From Symbiodinium natans (taxonomy: Eukaryota > Sar > Dinophyceae > Suessiales > Symbiodiniaceae): a stretch of 64,000 nucleotides of DNA. This document shows, in pieces, positions 42,683 to 53,009 of the stretch; the first letter of the stretch is position 1; each line of letters begins with the position of its first letter. The notes under the pieces are model-generated. The model was given only the letters and a program-made list of their open reading frames with translations. It was not told where the DNA came from and ran no database searches. Made by a program: the position numbers and the translations under genes. The stretch lies in assembly GCA_905221605.1 (NCBI GenBank), contig CAJNDS010002080.1:60001-124000 (forward strand), in the 5' to 3' direction.

Positions 42683-43269
42683 TTGGGGGAGAGGTCTACA
42701 AGCCCCTAAACCCTAAACCCTAAACCCCAAACCCTAAACCCTAAACCCTAAACCCTATAGAAGGCTTGGGGGAGGGTTCCTAGACCCAACCAACCCCAAC
42801 TAACCCCCCGTCCCAGCAGCTCTTGATAGGGGTACTTCGCACATACCACCCTCGAGCCCCTTTAAATCCCCCATGAACCCCTTCAACCCCAAACTTCACC
42901 TCAAACTCAACTTTGTCTTCCCCTAAACCCTAAACCCTATTATAAACCCTAAACCCTAAACCCTAAACCCTAAACCCTAAACCCTAAACCCCAAACCCTA
43001 AACCCTAAACCCTAAACCCCAAACCCAATCTTCTGCTTGGGGGTGGGGGGGGCGGGGGGGGGTCCTCCTCTCGGATCTCGGAGGAGGCCTCCTTGACCTG
43101 GACCCGGTTTACGAGACGTTGACAGGTAGGGTTTTATGTTAGTTTGGAGGGTTTAGGCTTAGGGTTTAGGGTTTAGGGTTTGGGGTTTATGGTTTAGGGC
43201 TTAGGGGATCTTAGGATTTCGTGGGTTTTCGCCTTAGTGGGGTTTAGGGGTGTGGGGTTGGCATCTTGC

Positions 43270-43376
43270 TTGCCCAGTAACATGCTACAATACAGGTAAA
43301 CTTCTTGTGTTGGTTACTTGTATATAGAAACCCCAAGCCCATACACGACAAAAGGCTACCACTGGGCTGCCAAGAC
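43270..43376. mobile_element. MITE family F, copy 2
   Basis: TTGCCCAGTAACATG on the left and CTACCACTGGGCTGCCAAG on the right; the core differs from the other copies. Confidence 0.6.
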
Positions 43377-45361
43377 CATGAACCGGAACACCCCAAACCC
43401 TAAACCCCAAAGCCCAAACCCTAAACCCTAAACCCTAGCCCCCAATGAGCTTTGGGTCTGGTTCTTCCTGGGTATAGTCAGTCGGGTCTTGCGGTTGATG
43501 GGATTTTCCAGGCTACCTGTGGCTGACTGCAGCGGATACAGTCCCTCCGTCGCCATCTTAGACTGCACATAGATTTCAACCGACATGGTGGTTTCCGAAA
43601 ATAAGGGGTATAAAAAGGGAGTCCTGAGTCCTACTATTTGGGGTCTATATAAGGGGTCCCGTATTTTCGCAAACCCCCACATGCCCTTGCCTACTCCCAT
43701 GCGCTCCAAGGCCGTTTCAAACTGGGCCATTGCTGATTCGAGTGGGGAGCATCAGACGGTAGCTGCTTTCCAGCTTGTGCCACCGACACCAAGGTCGGCC
43801 TCTCGGAAAACACGGTTTTGAAGTCCGGGTCGCATCTTTGATGACATCCTCGAACTTCTACGTTGCAATCTTGAAAGGCTCACGCTTTGCCAGTTCTTGG
43901 GGCTGTGGTGCTGAAGGCTGTTCAGTTGGGGCGGCTTGCCGGAACTCCTGTGCGAGTTGTGCCCTGAACCACAAACCCCCAAACCCCGACACCCTAACTC
44001 CTCCTTGCTTCATCCACGGTAGTAGGCAGGGTGTGGAGTTTGGGGTTTGGGGTGTGGGGTTTGGGGTTTTAGTTTTGGGTTTTGGGTTCAGGCTCATGGG
44101 GATCCTGAAGCCCGAAACTAAAAGCCCTGAAGCTCTAAACTCTAAAAACATGGTAGAATCCCACCTCAAAACGCCCGATCCCCAAACCCTAAACCCCTCA
44201 ACTAAACTCTGCACCCGAAACCCCAGAAGCCCCAAACATTATTCGCCCACACACCCGAAAACTCCCAAACATCAAAATCGCCAAATCAAAACCCCAAAAC
44301 ACGCTGAAACTCTAAAGCCCCCCTTAACCTTAACAAGAGCGGAAACTCTGAACCCTAAACCCCAAAAACCGTAAACCCTCTAAACCCTAAAACTTAGCAA
44401 ACCCCTCAGAACCCTGTAAAGCCCCATAAACCCTAAAATAACCTCAAAGCCTATAAGCCCCAAACCCTAAACCTACTAAGCCCCAAACCCAAAAAACCTA
44501 TCAAGGCCCCCCAGAAACCCTACACCTACCAAGCCCCAAACCCTAAATCAACCCGAGAAGGCCCAACACCCTAAAGCCCATAACCCATAAACCCCGCCAA
44601 ACAACAAAACCAACAGAAAAGGAAACACCCTGAACCCTGCACTCAAACCCGATAAACCCCAAACCCGCTAAAGCCCCAAACACCCTAGATAAGCCAGCCC
44701 GAAACCCCTCAGAAGCCCTCCAAATCGCGTGAGGCCGCCTGAGGCGGCGCTCGGGGGCTCCCAGCGCGCCTCGCTTTAAAGGGTTGCTTATGGATGTTTA
44801 ATGGCTTTATGTGTCGTTGAGGGTGTATTGTTGTGGTCTTTGTATGGGTTTTGAACGGTTTTATGGGTTTGTAAGGGTTCATTTTTAGTTTTTTCTTTTT
44901 TGTTTCAGGCTTTGCTTAGGGTTGTTTAGGAACTTTGTTTAGGGTTTTGATATAATTGTTTGGGGCTTTAGGGTGTTGAGTTTTGTGTGGGTTGTAGAGT
45001 TGCCAGTTGTCGGGTCAGAAATACTTTTTAGGATGAAGCCTAAACCCTAAACCCTACAGGCTTTATCGGGATTTGGGGTGCTGCTGGCTCTATCGAGCCC
45101 TCGTTGAGCACCCTGAAGCCGTGAAGACCTGACACCGTGACAGCCCCAACCCTGAAACCCTAAAACCCTGAAAGCCTAAACCCTAAACCCTAAACCCTCA
45201 ACCCTGAAAGCCTAAACCCGAAAACCCTAAACCCTGAAGCCTAAACCCTAACCCCTAACCCCTACACCCTAAACCCTAAACCCCCGAATTTCTACACCAT
45301 GTGAGCCCTGGAACCCTGAACCCCCCAACTTCGATGCAGTTGCCTTTGGACTTCCCCCAAA

Positions 45362-45425
45362 CCCCAAACCCCAAACCCCAAACCCCAAACCCCAAACCCC
45401 AAACCCCAAACCCTAAACCCTAAAC
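45362..45425 (-). repeat. Variant heptamer array CCCCAAA passing into CCCTAAA
   Basis: Eight or so CCCCAAA units are followed by CCCTAAA. The tract sits between two copies of the about 33-bp exon start (45322-45357 and 45432-45466). Confidence 0.9.
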
Positions 45426-45438
45426 CCTAAACCCCCAG

Positions 45439-45522
45439 CTTCGCAGCAGCTGCCTTTGGACTTCCCCGTGGCGCTTTGCAAAGATCATGAACTCCTGGAT
45501 GGAAACATCTCCTGCTCCCAAG
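45439..45522 (+). CDS. Candidate exon whose 5' end is duplicated across a telomeric tract
   Basis: After ACCCCCAG the plus strand reads SSCLWTSPWRFAKIMNSWME then TSPAPK and ends AAG before GTCTTC, 28 codons, phase 0 at both ends. The first about 33 bp recur at 45322-45357 on the other side of a CCCCAAA array, and the last about 35 bp recur at 45649-45686. Unrecognised. Confidence 0.4.
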
Positions 45523-46159
45523 GTCTTCAAGGATTTAGGGGGGTTTAGGGTTTAGGGCTAGGGTTTAGGGTTTAGGGTTCAGGGTTCAGGGTTTTGGGTT
45601 TAGGGTTAGGGGAGTCAGTAAGGAATGTTCCCAAACTTTTTGTAAAGGCATATCTCCTGTGACAACGGAGCCTTCAAGGATTTAGGCTTCAGGGTTTAGG
45701 GGATTCAGGTTAAGGGTTAGGGTATCTCCTGTTCCCAGCCTTCCGGCTCCCCTACGGATGTAAGAGTTTAGGCGGTTTAGGGTTTAGGGTTTAGGGGGTA
45801 TAGGGACGCTAAATCCTAATGGCGCCCGAATCCCTTAACACTCGTGTGAAGCTCTAGAGCCACATCTGATTTTCAGTGTTGGTTAGGCCCTGAACCCCTG
45901 AAGGGCCTAATATAGGGCCGGCCTTAATAGTTTATCCCTCCCCCCCCAAAAAAAAACCTATTCTTATCAGTATTGATAGTAAGAATAGGCTTTCGGGGGG
46001 GGTATGCTAGTACAACTATAAAGGGACCAGAGCCCTTTTTTGAAACCGCCCCTAAGGTGCGCCTGAGCAGTCTGCATCCATGGCTCGCCACAGTCCACCT
46101 TAGGCAAGGAAGCCGCGGTGTTCGGGGGTTTAGGGTTTAGGGTTTAGGGCTTTGGGGTT

Positions 46160-46316
46160 GAGGAGTAGGGGAACGAGGGAGTTAGGGCCCTATATATATA
46201 TATGTATACATATATATATATATATATATATATGAATGTATGTATATATATATACACATACCCTTTAAGGGGGTAGGGGGTACCTCATTCCCTCATTCCC
46301 TACTAAGAACCAGCCA
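46160..46316. mobile_element. MITE family E, copy 2, expanded by an AT microsatellite
   Basis: GAACGAGGGAGTTAGGGCCC is the left arm and CCTCATTCCCTCATTCCC with AGAACCAGCCAG the right. The centre is about 65 bp of (AT)n, which accounts for its larger size than copy 1. Confidence 0.65.
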
Positions 46317-46489
46317 GTTTGGGGGTCAGGATGCAGGGGTTTTGGGTTTAGATTCAGGGTCTTAGGGTATTAGGGCATTACAAGGCTTCCAGCTCAAGGA
46401 ACTCTTAAAGGGCTGCAGGACCCTGATCTCAACCCAACTCCTCCTCTGCTCTTTTTCGGCTTGAGGGCTTGGTTGTACTACTTAGTTGC

Positions 46490-46582
46490 AGAGTTCATAA
46501 GACGCCCAAAAGTGTACACTTTCAGTTCTGTAGGGGATTATAGTATCCCAAAATAGTGTAAAGTGTACTCACTCAGCTACGA
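46490..46582. mobile_element. MITE-like element, family C, copy 2
   Basis: It begins GAGTTCATAAGACGCCCAAA and includes AGTGTACACTTTCAGTTCTG and TAAAGTGTACTCACTCAGCT. See the copy at 850-947. Confidence 0.6.
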
Positions 46583-46989
46583 AGACTACATCAGAGGTTT
46601 AGGGCTATCGGTGTACGAGTTCGGGGCTACTGGGGGAGGTGGGAAGGCGAAAGAGAAAAATTCTAAACGCTGCCCCCATCGAAGAGTTGTGAGGGGAAAT
46701 GCCAATGTATCGTCAGTTCTCCACGCAATCATATGGTCCCCTTTTAAAATTGACCGTCTAGCCTCTACAATATGATTCGGGCTGCCTTGTATCGCACACT
46801 CCACCCTCACACCTAGACCCCTTAACCCAAAACCCTGAACCCGAAACCCCAAACCCAAACCCAACACAAAGCCAATGTCTTGCTGGGCCCTGGGCGCAAG
46901 TCCTCATTGCTCACCTCGGCTCCTGATTGGCAGGACACGGGAGGCTCGGACGAAGTGCAAGAAGTATCTTAGGGCGTTGGGTTTTGAAG

Positions 46990-47103
46990 CTTGGTGGCCC
47001 AGTAACCATATTGCTTATAAGGGTGCCCCTGTTTGGGGGGTTGGTTACTTTACGAAGGAACCTTGAACAAGCAGAAAAGGGTACAGGGTACCACTGGGCG
47101 ACA
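46990..47103. mobile_element. MITE family F, copy 3
   Basis: TTGGTGGCCCAGTAACCATAT and GGTACCACTGGGCGACAA form the arms; the core GGGTTGGTTACTTTACGAAGG resembles copy 1. Confidence 0.65.
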
Positions 47104-47558
47104 AAGGAAGCTAAACCTTTTCAACCCGAAACAAAGCTTTAAGGAACTTGGGGAAAGCTTGTGGTTTAGGGCCTCGGGCAGTTGCTTGCCTACTTGCTTG
47201 CGTGTCTTGCTAAGTCCACCGACCACATCCTGAGCACCAGAATGCATGAGGAAGAATATTTATTGGGGGGGGGGGTTCTTAAGCAACTAGTAGCAAATCC
47301 TAAGCCACAACAAGTTGACAGGTTGGCCCACAATCCTTCTGAAAGCCCTAAACCAGAATCTCGAAAAAAAAAAGTAAGGGCAAGTATGAACACTCTCAAG
47401 GCCAAGTTTGGTCCCCAAGACCTGAATCCTAAACCTTGTATAGCCCAAAGCTCTAAAGCCTGAACCCTCAGCTTAACCCTCAACGCTCTGAACCCTGAAG
47501 CCTAAAGCCAAAAATCTGAACCCCAAACCCCAAACCCTAAACCCTAAACCCTCAGCAG

Positions 47559-47651
47559 CTCACCATGCATGCTTGGGCTGCGGCCCACCGACAGGCCAGG
47601 GAATCCCTTCCTCACCACCTGCAGGGACGCCCACCGCAAATCCCTACCCAA
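47559..47651 (-). CDS. Candidate exon, unrecognised
   Basis: On the minus strand TTCTTGGGTAG precedes DLRWASLQVVRKGFPGLSVG then RSPSMHGELL, ending AG at a CCCTAAA tract (sense GGTTTAGGG). A plus frame is also open to a TAG. Third-position GC and the AG borders favour the minus strand. No family is recognised. Confidence 0.42.
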
Positions 47652-48141
47652 GAAGGATTAGGGTAGGGTTTAGTTCAGCGTGTAGGGTTTAGGGTTTGGG
47701 GTGTATGTCTGTTATGCGACTTTGCAATGGCTGCTCGGACAAGTTCTGAAAGAAAGGGCACGATCGTGGATCGAATCCACCTTAAGTCGCCCCTAGCCCA
47801 CCTTAAGTCGCCCCTAGCCCGAAACCCATGAATCGAGTTCCCCTAAACCCTAAACCCTAAACCCTGAGCCCTACACCCTAAAGCGAGGGTTCAAGCTTCT
47901 GCCTCTACACTCTACCCTACACCCATGGAACTCGGCGCCTAGAAGCCCCACTTGAGCCGAAGCCTGGCACCAAAAAACGTATCAGCCCTAAACCCAAAAC
48001 AGCAGGGCGCGCTTTTTGGGCTCGTACTTGCCCACCCCCCTCCCTCGGACAAGGGCAACGCGCCCGTTTTCCTCCCACCTCGGGGACATCGTAACACTGC
48101 GCGGGCTTCTACCAGAACATGAGGCCTGCAATTCGCAACTC

Positions 48142-48900
48142 TCAACATTGCAGAATCAGCTGCTCACGCCGGCATCCAAGCACCGCTGCAGCGTGCTCCC
48201 AGAGGGCAACCTGGTCTCGAACAGCGCCTGATTCCCGAACAGCAAAGGGTGTAAGATTCACGTTATCGTGCTTGGGACAATCGTACTGCTCGTTCATGCA
48301 GAGGGCCGGGATGATTGCACTTGCCGTGCTCCTTGCCGGTATGTGTAGGACCTCAGCATGCTGCGTGGCCACGTTCTGGATCTTGTTCCAGCTCGGCTGC
48401 TCGAAAACGGTTCCAGCAGGGATCATGCAACTAATGGCGCTGGATAAGTTATTTCGGATTTGAAGACGAACCGCATGCGGAGCTTGTGGTATGTCTGCAT
48501 CGTTTGTAGTGGCAACGGCTGTTTCCACAGTAACATCTCCATCTTCCAGGGAATAATAAAGCTTGCGCTGCTCGTCGGCCGGATTGTCGGTGACCACTTC
48601 GGGTGCCAGCTGTGCCCTCTGCAAGAAGCCACTATGCGCTGCGCCCTGGCAAAGCGGACTCACCTCCATCGGGCTAACCCTGACATCTGCGATGATGTCT
48701 CCAAGGTCAGCCGTACCTCGGAAGACCAACCATCTAAGTCTTGAACTCATCGCAACGAAAATCTTGTCATTCATTGTGTGCACGACCTCGTAGTCTGGTT
48801 GTAAGGCAGCAAGCTGCTGAGCACGATCTTCGTACGACAAGTTGCAAAGGCGGTGGGCCTCCTCCATCAGAGCTGTGTTAAACCAAGCAGGAGGCGCCAT
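48142..48900 (-). CDS. Truncated class 3 lipase fused to a beta-rich tail
   Basis: The 252-residue ORF starts at ATG 48900; a TTCCAG acceptor 19 nt upstream could be a trans- or cis-splice site. Residues about 1-95 match the front half of lipase class 3: an N-terminal helix, then WLVFRGTADLGDIIADV (about 56-72, with the family FRGT) and AHSGFLQRAQ (about 88-97). The GxSxG nucleophile elbow and the Asp/His of the triad are missing; instead residues about 138-220 form a Cys/Asn-rich beta-like segment (RLQIRNNLSSAISCMIPAGT, then FEQ and QNVATQ). It is therefore unlikely to be an active lipase; binding or a remnant role is possible. The ORF is intact over 0.75 kb with no telomeric repeats inside. 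Confidence 0.78.
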   Translation of the reverse strand: MAPPAWFNTALMEEAHRLCNLSYEDRAQQLAALQPDYEVVHTMNDKIFVAMSSRLRWLVFRGTADLGDIIADVRVSPMEVSPLCQGAAHSGFLQRAQLAPEVVTDNPADEQRKLYYSLEDGDVTVETAVATTNDADIPQAPHAVRLQIRNNLSSAISCMIPAGTVFEQPSWNKIQNVATQHAEVLHIPARSTASAIIPALCMNEQYDCPKHDNVNLTPFAVRESGAVRDQVALWEHAAAVLGCRREQLILQC

Positions 48901-48918
48901 TGCAGAGTTTGCCAAGTG

Positions 48919-49530
48919 CCTGGAAAGGGTGTAGGATTGTGTGAATCACACCTGTCCAGAAAGCAGTCTCACTGTGGCTGATGTAAGCTGCCTTGAAGCT
49001 GCCCTTGTGCCTTCAGATTTGCCGCAGTTTCAGAAGCAAAAATCTATGAAATGTAAGCACTTTGAAGGGGATGCAGCGCCCAACCCTGAACCCGAGGCTT
49101 TAACTCAACCTAAGTCCTCGTCCGTGAACCAGCCTCTCACTGCAATCTGAGCTCTAAACCCCAAGCCCGAGACAAAATCAGAAGATGATATACCAGAACC
49201 TCAAAAATCCGCGATGCCGTCTGTATACACTCCTAGGTGCCTACAACCCCTATCCGGGGTAGTTGGAGGTTTTGGGGTCTAGTCGTCGGGGTTCTTAGTC
49301 GTCTCAACACACTCAACAAAGCCCAAAGGACCCGTTCTTCGTCCCCCAGTGTTATAGGTGCGTGTCGGGAGGGCTATTTTGTCCTGCGTGGAACCCTAAA
49401 AACCGAAACCCTACAACCTAAACCCTGCTTGACCCGAGAACCCTAAACCCTGAGCCCTAAATCCAAACTGTAATATACACCCCAAGGCCCATAATACCTA
49501 GAATGCCTGGACCTGCTGAGATCCGTCAGG
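48919..49530. other. Upstream region of the lipase-like gene
   Basis: Unique sequence to about 49190 may be the leader of the minus-strand gene. TTCCAG at 48925-48920 is its nearest acceptor. 49190-49500 holds short CCCTAAA scraps. No other gene is supported. Confidence 0.4.
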
Positions 49531-49537
49531 ACGCGGC

Positions 49538-49576
49538 CTTCGCAAACTCATCGAAATCTAAACGTCCCGACCCGTC
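49538..49576 (-). CDS. Candidate half EF-hand exon
   Basis: Between CGCCAG and AAG-GCC on the minus strand, 13 codons read DGSGRLDFDEFAK, the second half of a canonical EF-hand loop (D-G-S-G-x-L-D-x-x-E-F). The open frame extends a few codons each way (EVAPASRQ before, AAS-stop after). EF-hands bind calcium, and many dinoflagellate kinases and ion channels carry them. Whether it belongs with the EF-hand exon at 58.8 kb is unknown. Confidence 0.48.
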
Positions 49577-49802
49577 CTGGCGCGAGGCCGGCGCGACTTC
49601 GCTTCGGGGGAGGTCAGGGTTAGGTGTTCGAGGGTTTTGGGTTTGGGGCTTACATGTAGGGTTCAGGGTGTTACAGCTTAAAGCTCATGCTTGTCGGTTC
49701 GTCAGCCCTCAAAGCTTGGCGAGGCGTTGGGGAGGACCCCTTACCCGGCATGAGTCGCACCGAGCAGCGGCAGGCCTCTGATCAAAACTTTCCACGCCCA
49801 CT

Positions 49803-49894
49803 TCAGCAAGGTCTCCTTGTCAGGAGCCTACGAGGTTCCTCCGCTGAGTCCGTAGCTAATAAATGAATGCGGGCGACAGGTCGTTGCGTGGGCC
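49803..49894 (-). CDS. Candidate terminal exon, unrecognised
   Basis: AACTGCTCCTCAACAG precedes PTQRPVARIHLLATDSAEEP then RRLLTRRPC and TGA. Composition is protein-like and the acceptor is reasonable. Other frames of this strand contain stops. Confidence 0.42.
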
Positions 49895-50114
49895 CTGTTG
49901 AGGAGCAGTTAAATGCCGAAACAGGTTGATCCCCCCAGTAGGGCTCAGAAAAACATGACCCTACAACATCACAAAACCCTAAAACATTTCCATAATCCCA
50001 AGTCAAAGAGGATCCCCCCCTAATAAGGGCATCTAATGTTCCTATCGTGTACCCTCCACCGCTCCCTCCGCAACAAAAGGAAAAGCACGGACGGCTCACC
50101 TCGTCGCACACGGA

Positions 50115-50560
50115 GAGAACCTGCGCTGGGGCCAGTGGGGTGCTTGAGGGCTCGGGGTTCGGGTTGAGGCTTCAGGGGTTTTGGGCTTCCTTGGAGGAAC
50201 TAACCGAAAGCCTACCCTTTTTGTAGGTTAAGCCTATCACATGGGTTATAGTAAGAACCTACACATTTTGCAGGTTACCGAACGAGTCCTATAAGGGCTT
50301 CAAAAGAACATGGAAGAACACACAAGAGAAAGGCTCGTTTTCGGTTCTTGAGATCGGGTTTAGAATAGGTTTGGGGTCGTGGATGTTGCACATACCAACA
50401 CTCGAGCATGAAAGAAAGTAGGTCCTGGAAGGAATAAGGAAAGGCTGAACCAACGGCATGGTTTGAGGCAATGTTGGGCTAAGGTGCAAGGGTTTGGGGT
50501 TCAGGGCACCCCTGAACACTCAAAACGAAACCCAAGCCCTCAACCTTAGGGTCATGGTTT
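50115..50560. other. Stretch with a family G-like repeat and no supported gene
   Basis: 50205-50290 matches the 68-bp tandem repeat at 25.1 kb. 50290-50520 is unique, open on the minus strand without motifs. Confidence 0.4.
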
Positions 50561-50622
50561 AGGGTTTAGGGTTTAGGGTTTAGGGTTTAGGGTTTAGGGT
50601 TTAGGGTTTAGGGTTTAGGGTT
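50556..50622 (+). repeat. Telomeric array TTTAGGG, about 67 bp
   Basis: Nine perfect units directly next to the candidate exon 50710-50628. Confidence 0.95.
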
Positions 50623-50627
50623 TCGGC

Positions 50628-50710
50628 CTTTTGAAAGCAGAAACTGCCAGGCCTTGAACCAATTCCCTCCTGCTCGGTGCCACTTGTCCGCCGCCGCCTC
50701 AGCTCCACCG
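50628..50710 (-). CDS. Candidate exon with TTTTTCTGTAG acceptor, unrecognised
   Basis: The minus strand after AGATTTTTCTGTAG reads GGAEAAADKWHRAGGNWFKA then WQFLLSK and ends AAAAG, 83 nt. The acceptor has a clear pyrimidine tract. A plus reading is also open but lacks such a signal. The Trp-rich helix-like content is not assignable. Confidence 0.48.
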
Positions 50711-51305
50711 CTACAGAAAAATCTAACTTATGGGTTTAGGGTTTAGGGTTGAGGGTTTAGGGCTAGATTATACTACCCCAAAAAGGTTAAAGGTTACCTA
50801 CTCTACTACTAGGACCGCAGAGAAGGGCATAGGGTTTCCCAGAGGATCTCGTGCTGTTATGTACCAAGGTCTTTGGGCATCCGCCTTGCAACGGTGTTGG
50901 TCACCACGATGTTCTGGTCTGAAGCGTCAGGATCTTTTCAAACCTTTTACTAAACCCAAATTACCCACATCTTCCCGCAGCCATTCAATTTCTTCTTGAA
51001 AGGTCCGAGATGTGTTAACGAATGTTGCTCTTGTAAGGGGCATGATCATTACAGTTTAGGACGATGTACGCCTCCTCAGCACCTCATCTAGAATCTGCCG
51101 TCGTTGACTGAGATTTGCCTACATAGCTACATGTAGTAGAAGCTCGCACAAGTACGATTCTGCGTAAACGCAAATCTTTTTGTGGGTGTATATATGTACG
51201 TATACGCTAAACCGTAAACCCTAATCAACACTAACCCTAAACCCTAAACCCTAAACTCTAAACCCTAAACCCTGCAGCCTAAACTCTACGTCAAGCCTCT
51301 TAACC

Positions 51306-51354
51306 CTGCATCGGGGCCCAAGGCATTCAGCGCGGCCATGATCCTCTTCAACTC
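51306..51354 (-). CDS. Candidate exon with AG at both borders, unrecognised
   Basis: Between ACCCCAG and GGTTAAG the minus strand reads ELKRIMAALNALGPDA (49 nt). The open frame continues upstream as KCRRTPQ. Telomere-like tracts lie on both sides. The helical sequence could precede a calcium-binding loop, but that is speculation. Confidence 0.42.
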
Positions 51355-51374
51355 CTGGGGTGTCCGCCTGCACT

Positions 51375-51526
51375 TGGAGGTTCATTGGGTTTAGGGTTTG
51401 GGGTTCGGGGTTTAGTAACCAATTTTAACTGTACTTATAACCGGCTTATAACCCCCATAATTGCCATAATATGGATATAAGGTACCGTGAGAATTGGTTA
51501 GCAAGAACCATGAAATTTCAGGTGGT
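51375..51526. mobile_element. MITE family D, copy 4, interrupted by TTTAGGG variants
   Basis: ACTTGGAGGTTCAT is followed at once by GGGTTTAGGGTTTGGGGTTC, then the family body AGTAACCAA...ACTTATAA...GGTACCGTGAG and CATGAAATTTCAGG. Confidence 0.6.
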
Positions 51527-51824
51527 GGCCAGTGGTCAACGCCACCCCCAAAGCCCTGACTCCTGAAGCCCTTACAACCGAAGGCTTTATGGCCTATAGG
51601 CCTTAGGGTTTATAGGGTTTAGGGTTTAGGGGGTAGGGTGCGGGGCTTGTAGGGCCTAAATCCAAACCTACCACCAAACCGCCCAACCCCTATAATCCCC
51701 TACTCGGCAGTGATCTGCAACCTCTTTGAGGCGACACTCAGTCGTCCACTGCAGAAAGTTAGGGTTTAGGGTTTAGGGTTTGGGGTTTAGGGTTTAGGGT
51801 GCAGGGTTTAGGGTTTAGGGTTGC

Positions 51825-52250
51825 ACCGCGAGGGCGCAGTCATTGGGGTGGGGTGCTCGCCGAGGTGACCCTCATCCGTTCTCTCTCTCGCCTGACCTCG
51901 GCCAGCGCTTGCGCGAGGTGCCGGCAGTCGTTGCCGAATCATTTCCTTGCCTCCGCCTCCGCAGCCCTCTCCCGACTGGACTGCTCCGTTTTGCGGCACT
52001 CTGGCCAACACATTGGCGGCTGTGTGCTGTTTCCCTTTTCTTGGCGCTTTTGAGGTTTCTTGAAGGGTGTGTAGAGACTTGGGAAGGTTCGTCATTGGGC
52101 TTGTAGTGTTCCGAAGAGGAAGGCTTTGCGTTTTCATAACACTCTGAAAGGGCTGTATGAGGTTCAAGCAAGGATTGCAGGTCCATTTGAACAAGCGGGC
52201 TCGTAGGTCACTAGTGTTCTTAAAAGGGCGTATAGGGTTGAGGGTGTACA
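51825..52250 (-). pseudogene. Coding-like island, coiled-coil flavour, broken frame
   Basis: Minus-strand frames over 52030-51845 read a charged, helical sequence (CRKTEQSSRERAAEAEARK, stop, then LAQALAEVRRERERMRV) that is coiled-coil-like but interrupted by TGA. Other frames are open for longer without natural composition. It could be two exons or a decayed copy. Confidence 0.3.
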
Positions 52251-52921
52251 TTCTGATACCTCGGCGTTAAACGACCTGATTCTAGGGTTCTTCTCGGGCT
52301 TCGAGGGCTAGGGGTCCAGACATACTTTCTGAAGCAAAAGTTCTGAAGGCTTCCGAAAAAATCTTCGTAAACCAGCGATGCACGCCCTAAGCCCTGAGCC
52401 CTAAACCTGCAGCCCTAAACCCTAAAACCCCTAAACCATAAGCCTTTAGCCCTAAAACGCAATACGGCCTTGTAAGATCTCTGAAGCCCTAGAACCCCCA
52501 AACCCTGAAACCCAAACACCAAAGAAGTCGAGCTGGGGGCAGCGGCAACATGCCCAGAGGTCCGAGCCAGGGGCTTCATCATATGGTTCAGGGAGTCATA
52601 CTCGGACCCAGCGGACCCAACTCGGACCCCCTAATATGGCCCTCATACTTCCTTAGAGGATCTTTAGAAAGTGGTCCCACACCCAAGGTGCGCGGTAGAG
52701 CGCCAGGAGCTCACCCCAAAACTCCCAAAACGTCCCTGTAGGTTCCCTAGAGAACCTAGACCCTAAACTGGGTGTTTGCTAGACCCAAAAACTCAACAAC
52801 AAAACCCTTCACCCCAAACCCTAAACCCTAAACCCCAAACCCCAAACCCCAAACCCCAAATCCCAAATCCCAAACCCTAAACCCTAAACCCCTAAACCCC
52901 AAAACCCTAAACCCCAAGCAG

Positions 52922-53005
52922 GCCCCCAAGACGACGCGGCCTGGGCCAGCTGTCCACTTGCAGGCGGTACAAGGCAAGGCAAAACCTGGGCTTTCGAGGC
53001 TTCAG
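52922..53005 (+). CDS. Candidate exon, unrecognised
   Basis: After CAAGCAG the plus strand reads PQDDAAWASCPLAGGTRQGK then TWAFEAS and ends CAG before GGAACC, 84 nt with AG at both borders. A second plus frame is also open. CCCTAAA arrays stand on both sides. Confidence 0.38.
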
Positions 53006-53009
53006 GGAA

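Larger units (their letters stand above)
42690..45430. other. Filler with unresolved coding-like islands
   Basis: CCCTAAA arrays lie at 42700-42755 and 42920-43025. 43055-43125 is open both ways (plus VLLSDLGGGLLDLDPVYETL before GTAGGG; minus VKEASSEIREE). 43690-43990 (minus) is open in overlapping frames, for example DFKTVFSERPTLVSVAQAGK and AAPTEQPSAPQPQELAKREP, likely exon or pseudogene material. 44040-44700 and 45030-45300 are degenerate telomeric filler. 44750-45010 is a TTTATGG/TTTAGGG mix. Confidence 0.4.
45530..47555. other. Elements and filler with a weak plus-strand exon candidate
   Basis: 45649-45760 contains exon-tail duplications. 45930-46010 is a palindrome around ACCTATTCTTATCAG...GATAGTAAGAATAGG with C-, A- and G-runs. 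46875-46990 (plus) reads MSCWALGASPHCSPRLLIGR then TREARTKCKKYLRALGFEA before family F copy 3 interrupts it, possibly exonic. 47250-47550 is unique sequence followed by filler. Confidence 0.4.

Noticed and set aside
47712-47788. tRNA-like fold: GCGACTT and AAGTCGC 75 nt apart with a GTGGATCGAATCCAC arm
   Set aside because: The T-arm is not adjacent to the acceptor stem, the anticodon loop lacks the conserved T, and the 3' arm is part of a short direct repeat (CACCTTAAGTCGCCCCTAGCC twice).
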